64,000 nucleotides of DNA, taken from assembly GCA_020698575.1 (NCBI GenBank), contig CM036253.1, positions 32,541,719 through 32,605,718 on the forward strand, read 5' to 3'. This document shows positions 34,801 to 46,800 of the stretch, piece after piece. Position 1 is the stretch's first letter; each line of letters opens with the position of its first letter. The position numbers and the translations under genes are program-made. Under the pieces are notes generated by a model that was not told the DNA's origin, ran no database searches, and saw only the letters and a list, made by a program, of their open reading frames with translations. The DNA is from Bostrychus sinensis (taxonomy: Eukaryota; Chordata; Actinopteri; Gobiiformes; Eleotridae).

Positions 34801-37800
34801 CCTAGTAGAGACTGTGGGTGAAGTTTAGGAATGACTAATTTTGCTCCAAGTGATCATACAGGTAAAATCATATTGTACAGCCTAGACATGAGATATTCAA
34901 AGTGATCAGACCAAGCTGCTGCAGATTACTACAGTGCCTCCATTTTAGAAAAATAAACTAGTCTTGATTTTGCTCTCATGGTTTTTGCTTTTGACATAAT
35001 TTCAGTTCCTCAAACCCGTGACTTGGTACGTTGTCTCAGTCATGATGTGGATCTGTTTATATATATGGCCATACCTCTGTAGAGTTATTAAACACCATAA
35101 TAACATGTCTCCTCACCAGAAATTGGCCTTAGTGAACTGTTCCATGTAAAGCTGTTCGTCTGTGAAGGGGGCCAAGTGGACGTCTCCAATCGTCGGGAAC
35201 ATTTTACCTGAAACACAGATTCATGTAAATACACACAGCAACACATGCCTCTCTGATTACTAGAGTTTTGCGTACCGTTGGGTTTGAGGAACTTCTTGGC
35301 GTGCAGGTAGCTCTCCAGCATGCGCTCGTTGAACAGCATGTAGCCCATAGGCTCTGAGATGATGATGTCCACCTGCTCTGGCAGTGTCACCTCCTCCACT
35401 TTACCGGGGATCACCACCACCCGCTCTGCCAGGCGGTTACTGTTCACCAGGACCTGTCAGGAACACCTAACAGTGAGTGGACATCCACTTTTACTTAGAA
35501 TAATTATGTGTGTGCGGACCTCTGCGTGCTGGGCCATGGTGCTGGCCTCCACTGCGTACACCTTCCTGGCTCCAGCCTGAGCGGCAAAGAAAGAGAGGAT
35601 CCCCGAGCCACAGCCCACATCCAACACCACCTGAAGGCCAAGAACAACAGACCCTGTCACTGTCAGGGGTGGAATGTAACAAAATGAAAGTACTTTGTTA
35701 CTGTACTTAAATAGATTTTACAAGATGCTTTTACTTTACTTATATTTGAGGGGAAAAATCTGTACTTTTAACTGGTTAGTGTTACTTTGAGTTTCTGTGC
35801 CCTCAATGTAATTACAAAATACAAAATACCTCAATGTAATTACAAAATATCTAAATATAAAATGTGTCATAAAGCAGTACTACTTTGAAACAAAAAAAAT
35901 GACAGGTTGAATTATCTTTTTTTTAAATTGCAGTAGTATTTTACTTTAACTAGAACCTGCACAATCACACCCCTTTCATGTAGGATCATTTACTTTAAGT
36001 ACATTTGAAAAGGTAGAATTTAAATACTTTTATTTGAGTGGATTTTTCCATGTGATGCATATTTTTAGTTGAGTAAAAAATGCTGTACTTCTGTTGGTCT
36101 GTCTTTAACTAAAAAGTATGCTGTTTTTTAATTCTTTTGGCTGCTCCCTTTTTGTTAGTAGTCACTACAGTGAGACCACTTGCACAGTGATTTGGCAGGT
36201 TTTCATGCCAGATGCCGTTGGGCATCATTACATCATTAGTTTACAACTGCCTAAAAACCTGCTGTGCAAGAGACTAGGAATGATACCGTGTAGTTAATAG
36301 TTTGAAAGTGATATTGTTATAATATAATAGCATAGATCAAATTAGCTCAACATAAGCTACTGTGACTGGGGTAGGCAATGTGGGTCCATTTTCAGGCTTT
36401 ATTTGATAGTATACAGTGAAGTAGTGACAGGAAATCATGAGGGGGAGAGCAGGGAGCGTCATTCAGCAAAGTGGCACAGTCCGGAGTCAAACCCACGACG
36501 CTGAGGCAGGCTGTATGGCTGTGCATATGTGCCACAGTTCTACCAAATGAGCTATACTGTGGTGCGAACAATATGATTTTCAAACTATGAACTATGCATA
36601 AGGGCTGCAACAATTCATTGAGGTATTCAAGTAATTTGATTAGTAAAAATCTTTGATTAAAATACTTTGCCTCGAAGCTTCATTTAATTAATGTAAACAA
36701 GACTGGCAAATAGCACTGGGAACTTTATATGCACGGAATAATGTTTCTTACACAGTTAATACACAACACACTGGTGCGATTAGGGCTGGGGTTGGGCTAT
36801 AAACGGAATAAACTTTAGTAGTGCAGCTTTTAAATGTATACATAAACTATGTACAAAATCGCGCCATTGTGAAAGTGAATTTAGAGGAAATGGTGTCCTC
36901 TAAGTGTCGCGCTGTCTTCTGTGTTGTGGCTAACGCTCGAGCTGGCTCCAGAGGAGCTTCAATCCTCATGTGGAGACTGCAGACACTAAAAACATTAATA
37001 ATCACAGAGAAAGGATTCTTATTACCTCTATAAAAACTTCGCTCAGTAGATGAAAGCAAACTGATAAAAATGAACAGTGTAGTGTGATGTGCAGCCTACA
37101 GTGGTAACTTGCATACTTTATTTATGCTAATCAGCCATGTGTGCTCAATGGCATTTAGCGTTTTTTAACAGGCCTCCCATTGTGTATAAATTATATAGAT
37201 GTCACTTTTTGAAGTAGAGAGGGTTGTAACTAAAAGACTAATTGTGAGGGGAATCCAAACTGCTGCATCTTTTGCATTGTTTTGTGTAGGCATTTAGTAT
37301 ACAAATATAGCTATATTTGCACAATATTCTGACTAAATATATAATTAGTATACAATATTATATAGGAAGTAGTTAATAATAAGTATATAATTAGTAGGCT
37401 ATATCATAATGTATAATAAAACCTACATTTAAATTGTTATATGCAATGTATGCATCAGAATGTGAAAAAAAACGTATTTTACTGTATTTTCCGGACTATA
37501 AGTCGCACTTTTTTTCATAGTCTGGCTAGGGTTGCGACTTATATATTAAAATATTTCACGTGTTTGTTAGAGGGTACTCTAAGCTTGTGTACCAGCATCT
37601 GCTGCAACTGTACCACTGACAATTTAAAATGTAACCATTACCACTAACAACTTAGGCTATAAAGACAACTGAGAAAGAGCGGAATAATTGGAAATGGAAC
37701 TGATGCTGAGTCTGACGACAGCCACGCAGAGGAGGAAGCGGCGCTTCGTCTACCTCCGGAGTTGGCGGAGTTGTTCAGAAGCGACACCGAGGATGAAGAA

Positions 37801-40800
37801 TTTAAAGGATTTAGCGATTAGGAGTGAGATGGTGAGTTTGGTGAACTTGTTATATTTATGTTCTTTATGCTATAGTTATGTGAATAACTGTTAATATATT
37901 ACGTTAACATACGAGACACCTATTCAGTTCGTTGTTTATGCTTCATGTAGCTGAATAACCATCAATGTGTTACGTTAGCAAACCACACACCTGTTCAGCT
38001 GTTGTTCTCTATTCTATTATTACTATAACTTGCTTTTCAAGATGAAATGTCTGTTCTTGATATAGGATTTTGTAAAATAAATTTCCCCCCAAAAAATGCG
38101 ACTTATATGTTTTTTTCTTCTTCATTATGCATTTTTTTGGCTAGTGTAGCTTATACTCCGGAGCAACTTATAGTCCGGAAAATATGATAATGTTAAATTG
38201 ACAGATTCACAAATGTGCATTAAAATGTGTTACTTTTTAAAATATGCAGAGTATCTCTTATTTGATCACTTGAACAAAATAATTGATAGATTTCTTGATT
38301 ACCAAAATAATTGACAGCTGCAGCACTACTATGAATTATCATTATTGGTCTATTGTGCAGCAGGTTTTTAGTCAGGTGTGAACAAATTATGCAAATTATT
38401 TTTAGTATGGCAGACCTACTGCAAATCTGTGGGAGAAACATAATCTACAGTACTGTACTGTGGAAAGTTTTCACATTGTTGGAAACAGAACCTGCACAAA
38501 TTTGTAATCTATATCTGCCACTATGAGGTAATAGAGTTTGAAAAAGGATTTGATTCTGTTGTGAAAAATGTGCTCATATAATTTAGTTTTTAGTTTACTC
38601 TATTTTCTTTAAACCTATTCAAACCAGTTTAACCCTCGAACAAAGCACAGTGTATGTTATTTCAGGAAGCGTTGCCTCTGGGGTTACCTTGTCCTTGAAG
38701 TCTGTGTGGTTCTGTAGAATTGCCCGCTGGTAGGTCCCTGTCCGAACATAGTCCTGCATCATGTTCTGTTGCTGGGAGAGGTAGCCATAAAACTGGACAG
38801 GACACAGAACAATATACATAAATGCATTTAGTGTTTTGTTTAGAGTGGCTTTATTAACTCCTCTAACTTGTACATTTCACAGATGTCGGTCTTAGTCATG
38901 CTGTGGCCTTAAGGCAGTTCTGAGCTCTGAGTTCTGACTTGAATGAGGAGCAGCTTAAGTTATTCCATAAACTAAGTTCAAGTTCATACAACAGGCACAC
39001 AGAACAGAAGAGGTCTTATTTATATTTTTGAACAAATCTTGGCCCTTTAGAATAGCATTGTTTAAAACATTATGCAACCAGACAAACACATATTTAATAA
39101 GTACTCTACTGTTGCCATAAAGAAACAAGTAAAGAGACCAGCAGAGGGCAGCAGAGTATAGAGTGTCGCATTCTTTTGAACACAATCAAAGAAAAAAAAA
39201 AAAGAACTTCACTTCCCTAAACATTTTCTATGATGCCATGCCACTGAGCTTTCTGAGGCCTCAGAAACTCAGAACCAGAGAATACAAGATTACTTAGACA
39301 GGTAGGAATGAAACAAAACATAGCTCCAGGTATGTTTTTGATGAGGGAACATTATAACATGGTAGAAAGCTTTAAAAAAAAACAAAAAAACACACACACA
39401 TATCCCCTTCAATGGCAGTTCAAACTGCTGACCTTAGCTTGAACCAGGTAATAAAATCATGCAGTTACGGTACCAAGATGAATATCAAATGAACTACTGA
39501 AACGTGATAAGCAGGCTTTATGCAAGTGGCCACAGGTTAATCATTTCTAAATGTAGCTTCACAAATAATATGGATTGTCTACACTTTTCTGCAGCTTAGA
39601 CACATGTTGTAAACAACAAGAGCAACAAGAGCAGAGGTAATTGGACTAACAAAGCAACTGATGTTCAAGAGCTTTGTTTAGAGCTGGTTTTGAACAGCGT
39701 CTTTGGAACAGAACATGTGCGGAGTTCATTCTGTGCGGAGTATTTCTGTGGTACTGACAGATGGGGACACTCTGGTTTTATGTAAATTGAGTTTAAAAAA
39801 AGAAGTCTGGAATTTGTTCTATGTAAATTGTGTTCAGAGACAAAACACACCTCTGAAGAACACAAGCACTGAAACAAGCCTTTTTCCCTCAGCCTAAAAT
39901 CATGCACCGTGAACAAACTAGGCCTGGTGGTAACGGCTGTGACAGAGCCTACCTGGAAGTACTGGACAGCCGAGGACTCCTCTGTCCTCTCACTGAAGAC
40001 CGAGTGCTCATTCAGGTGGCCGCGGCAGTTCTTCAGCAGGTTGTAAAATGACTGGAAGTCTGCAGCAGGACACAAACCATAATCACAGTTATTGATATAG
40101 GGTGAGGTGGCTCGGTCAGCAGGTAGGCAGTTCCAAGAAAAGATTGATTTTCTGTGGTTATTTCTATTTTTACCATTCAAATATTAGCCTACGATTAACA
40201 TTAGCGTAACACAAAACATTTACTATCAACTAAAACTAGTGCATCAAACTCGCCCTTCATCGCTGATGTCTCTACCTGCCAGGGCGAGTTTGATGCATTA
40301 GCTTTATCCCTCCAGGACCTAGACACTGGTTGGTGGTGAAGAGGAGGAGATGGAGTGGCTGAGGAGGATGATGGTTCTGCTGCTGTGGTGGAGTTGGTTT
40401 GTGACGCATAGCTGAAACAGCAGGATGACTGAGGGGAGAGGGCGTGTATACATATGCGAGAATGGCTCGAGAGGTGATTGGATGAGGCAGGTGTCAGGCT
40501 GTGATTGGCTGGTGATAAAGAATAAATCTTCCTGGTTGAATTTACGCCACAGCTTCATGATAGTGTCTCAGTAACACATTTATTCAGATTAGAATGTGTA
40601 TGGGTTTGTGTTGTCTTTGCAAACAAACAATCAAAAAAATATTACATTCAAAATAATAATCAAAAATATAATATACTGATTTTTTTTTTCTTTCTTTTTT
40701 TTTTTTTTCTTTTGGCTTCTCCCTTTTACTTGGGGTTGCTACAGCAAACCAGTTGCACGATGATTTAACAGAGTTTTTATGCCGGATGCCCTTCCTGTCG

Positions 40801-43800
40801 CAACCAGCCACACAGTGACTGGAGTAGGCAATTTGGGTGAAGTGTCTTGCCCAGGAACACAACAACAGTATGCACCAGTATGCAGTTGTATTGGAGCAAA
40901 ACAAACAAAAAGGTCCCAGGGGAAAGCACTTATGCAACTTAGTTCCCCTGTAACTATTTTTCTTTTATTCACTGGTATCACGGTACATGGAAAATTAATA
41001 TCATGAAAGGGAAAAAAGGCAGTATTCTTTACAAAACAGTAAATCGTCCAAGCCCTACCTTAAATTAAATATTAATCACATGCAACAGTTGTAGCTGCTA
41101 AAAGTATTTTCTTTAATGGTGATTGGACCACAGCTCCAGCTCTGAACAGACTCGGTGTCTCTAGCTCTCTGCACTGCTTCATGGGTAAACGCCCTCCACT
41201 CTGACTCAAACAGCTCAAATTAAAAATCTGTGCATCAATACAGTATAAGCTGTGTGCATCAGTGGCATATTCTGTGTTTTTGCAGAGCCATCATTATCGG
41301 GTTGGTGCACTATGGCTGCCACATCTCCGTCAGTCTGCCCCAGGACAGCTACAAGTAGTTGTATGTGACAGGAATATTGCGACCCAGTATTACTATCACA
41401 AAATATCTGCGTTATATTGTGCAGCCCAAGTGTAGATTCATCTGAACGTGTGTTGTGTTTACCTCCTGGTGAAGAGAACTGTAGCAGGACACTGTTACAG
41501 CCCAGTGTGATGATGAACGACTGCTTTCCCACTCGGGTGCACTCCGTCTCCCTAGACACAGAGCATTTGAACACACTCGCCTCCTCTCCTGGATAAGACA
41601 CACAAAGATAGAAAGGACAATACATAAGACATCTTCCTCATAATCCAGTTACTCTTCTACACAAACGTAAGGTCTGATGAGAGTGCACAAACAAAATAAG
41701 ACTTTTTAGATGACAAAAATTGTTGTGCATATGGTTCCATTAGCCTAAGCTGAGCAGGTTTTGAGTTTTTTATTAGTAGAAAAATTTGTCTGTGGACAAA
41801 CTATTGTGGCCTAAATTTCTAAAATCTAAAAATTCCTCAGAGGGCTAAAGATAAAAACGGCAAAATATCAAGCCACTTTGTAATGTTCTCTACCCACTTA
41901 TTGACAGCACACACATCAGTTGCCATTCGCCAAAACTTTTTTTTTTATTAAATCCTAAATATATTGTTGTCTGCCTACTTAACAGCAGCTAAATACTTAC
42001 ATAGTTTATGTTCATCATATTTTCACTGAGGAGGTGTATACTCACCATATACACAGCCTAAAATATACCACTGCACAAATACTTGCATACAAGTTGCAGT
42101 TACACCTCATAACGAAACACAAATATACACAAAACACAAATATACATTACAATACCCTATCAGTTCCTTAGAGCAGTGGTTTTCAAACTGTGGTATGGGT
42201 AGTTGTATTTTATTGCTTCCAACCATTTAAATATATTTTACTTTTTACTGGTGCTTTTTGTAAAAAAACAAAACAAAAACTGAGCTGCTGTGACCAAATA
42301 ATTTCCGAGTGGATCAATAACGTACCTTAAATTTCTGATTTAGTTTTATTCCTGCTTTAGTTGGGGCTTTTCCCAGTTTAGACTTGGTTTAGCCCTGACT
42401 GAGCCCTTTATATCTAGTTGAGCCCTGGTTTAGACCTGGTTCGTCCTGGTTTTGTCTTTGTATTTTCCCAGTTCTTGTCCTGGTTTATTCTTGGTTTAGG
42501 AGTGTTGGTTCTAGATTTTGTCCTGTTTTTATAGCTACTGGTTAAGTCCTTGTTTAGTCTTAGTTAAGATTTTAAGACTGTTTAACCTTTTTCTCTAACT
42601 TAAGTATTTCTACCACAATAAAAATACAACCAACTAAAACATTGAGTAACTTATTTTAGCTCTTAAGTTGCACAACTTAAAGGGTACCATTCTAGTTCTC
42701 TAAAAAGGATTTTGAAGATTTTGCAATACATATTTCAATATGCATACATTTGTCAGTAAACAGTTGGCTGTAAACAAAACAAAAGCTCAATGAGTTGAGA
42801 CAGGTGTTAACAGCAATCAAAAAAAAAAAGTTCATTTATTTAATCCACGTGTCGAGTGAATAAATTGCCTTTGATGCAGCTTGTTACAGGTTGGGCTTGT
42901 ATTTCCAGTTTCATATTTACAGCAGCTTGTGTGTGGGAGAGATCAACACGCAGCTCTTTATCTCCCATCACAGCTCACCAACGCTCTGCTAAAGTTTACC
43001 CTAGAGGTGCTTCCAGTTGGTACAGGCTGTCACTGGATATATTGTTCAGTCTGAAAAATTATGCAACGACTAAATCAAAATGGGATGGCAACAACTTAGC
43101 CCTTAGTGAATTAAATGGCAATGTAAAGTTTGGAAATATAGCGGTCTTGACCATAAAGTTGATTATGCTTTAGATTTTATTAGAGGATAGTTATTTATCG
43201 TTTATGTTTGATTGTTAGACTCATTATTTGTGTGTGCCTTGTTCCTGTAAAGCCCTTTGAAACGATTGCTGTTGTGATATTGGGCTACATAAATTTAATT
43301 GAATATTGAATTGAATAAGAAAGTTCTGTCTTGGGTGGTCACTTTGCATCACTGTAATGCTCTGTTACAGTCAGAGGCTCTTACACTGTTGGGACATAGG
43401 TGTGAAAAGGAGATTTCTTAAGACCCAGTCCATCTACTTCAGCGTTTTCCAATGATTCAGAAGATTACGGTCAACCACTATAGTCCTAATTTTGTCCTTC
43501 ATAGTCTAAAACTGAACTAGATCACTTTTTTCCTCTATAAATAAATACAACTAATACTACTGCTGCTATACTTGCATAACTATATAAAAAAACCTTCTCT
43601 GTCTGAAATTGCAATAATAATTTATAATAATGAATTAATAATTTAGACTCAAAGTAAAGTACACTGAAATACCGGAAACTGCAGTCAAGAAATACGCAAA
43701 AGTTATTTTACTATTTTTGGGGAATATTTGGGGATTTTTTTTTTATTTATTTATGCAAAAACTTGCATATTTTTTTATCATCTCAGTCATTTGTTTAATA

Positions 43801-46800
43801 CTGCTAAAAGGCCAATTCAGAACATCTGCCATAGAAAGTTAATATGGGTGTTCACCATGTGGAATTTGGAATACACATTACATCAAATATTTGACCAAAA
43901 ATAACCCAAGCTATGTCCCTACATTCATTCTTTGATATTCTTATGGTATTTTTGACTCTTTCCAAGCATAGAAACTACTAAATAGCATTACTTGTTAAAA
44001 ATCCTATGAGGGTCTGTCATAAGCAAAAAGACTATCATTAGTATCTTCTAAAGACATTTCCAGCAAACAGCAATGTCCTATAGTGAATGAATGAATGTGA
44101 GTGAACCTTATGATTAACTGGCAATTATCTAAAGTCCACTCCACCTTACGCCCTGAGTATTAGGCTACAGGACTCTTAATGACTATTAATAGGAATAAGT
44201 AGCAGTAGAGAACAGAAACTGAAAAACATGATTGTTAGTAATATTACCTAAATAGTACAGAAACTTGAACTGGATTACAAGGTGTATGCTGGGGAAAATA
44301 ACAAGAACAAGTGTTGGATTTGTAAAAAATAAAAAGTTCAGAAAATGTGATTGTTCTGCAGCTGTAATATTGTTCTATGTAAGTCCATGTGGAGGTAGAC
44401 AACAATCCAGCGGCTGTCGTAGAGAAAGACTGAGCAGCCTCAGCTAATCCAGCATCTATTAAAGGATTAGGGCCAGATTAAAGACTAGGTTTTCTTGTGG
44501 CAAAAACCCCTGATCAAACATCATACGTTATGATCCGAGACTGCTGTGTGTATATGCTCATGGATCCACTCCTCTGGCAAATAGGCATACTTATACTAGT
44601 CCAGGAGATTAGAATTTTGGAGGGAACAAGCAATTATATAGAATAATGTATTTCCATATGCAAATTGGAAACAGAAGCACACATAATTGAAGTCCACAGA
44701 AGAAGGCAAACCAATAACCCCCCCCCCCCAAAAAAAAACCCAACATATTTGTGTTACAAAAGAAATGATCAAATAGTAGTATTGAGTGTAAAGTTGTCCA
44801 CCTGTAAGGGAAATTACAAAGACTGTGGCTGTGTCACCCCTAATCCCTCTATAGTACAGTAGTGATTACGCCATTTTGTATTGGTGTCCAAATGTCTAGT
44901 GAATTAAAAGCAGTGCAATCAAAATTTTCCAAAAAGCATCCATAACATTAGCTTACCTTAGCTTGTGCAGATGGATAAATCATAGTTTTCTTCTTAGGGC
45001 ATAAAACTGGCAACAATTCAGTTTGCTTTATTCATTAATGTGATAACACATGTTTATTACAACATGTATGATTATTATTTATCTATAAATACTTAAATAT
45101 CACCCAGGTCTGGTCGGGCTTTATTACAGATGACCACAATCACCAGAGTTCGGCAAATTTTTTAACAGCAAGTGAAAAAGGTGAGTATCTGAATCTGTTC
45201 ACTAACTGAACGCACTACATAGTCCATTATATAGTCCACTACATAGTGATTGAGGGTTTAGGAGGTAGGGATGACATTCAAACACAGCCCTAGAAAGTGC
45301 TGTCTTGAGTAGTCGATTAGAATGTCTTGACATCAGTGTGAATAAAGACATTGCAAAAGAACTGGTAAAAACAGCTACTGACTACAGTGTTATTTTGCCA
45401 CACATTTTACACTTGACTGTGACAGTGGTGTCACTATGACATTTGGGCACTTCTGTGTGACGTCAGAAAGGATTATTAAAACATAAGACATCTTTCCATC
45501 TGGTTTAATTGCTCTGGCATTTTCACTGGCTGGAGAGCAAATGGCCTACTTGTGTAAAATTAGCGGACCTGCCTGGTCACAGGTTTGTACTAGGGCTGCA
45601 CAATATGAGAAAAAAAGGCAATATGCAATAACCATGTTCAATATTGCAATAATAATCAAACTGGTCATATTTAAATCTACTATTTTGACATAGTGGGTTC
45701 AATTAAACTACAGCAGAAATATAAGTCCCTTCATTTACTCTGTCAAAACTGTGCCAAAATCAATTCTTGACAATAAGGGTCAGTTAATTAATTGTTAGTA
45801 TTTCTTTCAATCGATTCATGGGCATTAAGGTCCTAATCGATTGAAAGAAAAACTGATAATTAATGATTATGCTGAACAGTAGAGTAAAGGTACAGTACCA
45901 ATGGAAAAATAGGGCAAATTAAACATAAAATTAAGCAACTGTTTCCTTAAATAAACAGGCCTAGAACTTGAAATTAGTAAAAAAAACACTTTCTTATAAT
46001 GGTTCATGACTTTGACTTTTATAAAGAGCTGTTTTTTAATAAAACAAAGATAGGTAATGTCAAGCCGCTGGTTAATGGTTAATCAATAATCGTATGTTAC
46101 GAGTACCAATTAACTGATTAAAGAACATTAACTGAATCTGCATCCCTGCTTGACAAAGACTAGCCTAGAACTAAAACAAGGCTAAATGAGGACTAAAGTA
46201 AGGAAATTAAGACTACAACTGGACTTTTTAAATTATTTTTATTTGGTCACATCGGTCCATTTGATTACAGGAAAGTGATTCTGACTGTGAATATGTCCGT
46301 GTGAATCTTTGTAAGATGGAGGATCTTAATACCAATATTGCGTTTGCTGATAATGCAATAATGATAAATTTGCAATACATTGTGGAGCACTAGTTTGTAC
46401 CTTTTTAAATGACCGTTTACTCTGTCTTTTCGTTTTTGGATGCTACACTTTCACACACAGTCATTTCTTGTTCCCCTCTCTGTACTTCTGCATTTCGGCA
46501 AAGGCGATGAATCATTTGTCCTGACAATATTCTCAATATGACTAAGTGAGCGAGTGCAGGATCAGCTCTGCTTTTTTCACTAAGCTCCTTCCTCTGAACA
46601 GCCTTTGCTGCCTGCCCCAGCTGTCACACACTGATGGGATCACGGGCTTGGGGGGGTCCGAATCACTGGATGTACACACGTGCATTCACAGTGGACTATG
46701 AGTGGACTGAACACAGGGCTGGAGTGCAGTGACAGTGTAAGGAAAGAGTGGGGCATGAGGAACAAATAGCTCTTATGGGATGAGAAAGCTAGGCAGCTGA

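Noticed and set aside
39665..40180. 171-codon minus-strand open frame
   Set aside because: Only 39953-40059 is real (carm1 exon 3); the rest is read-through of introns.
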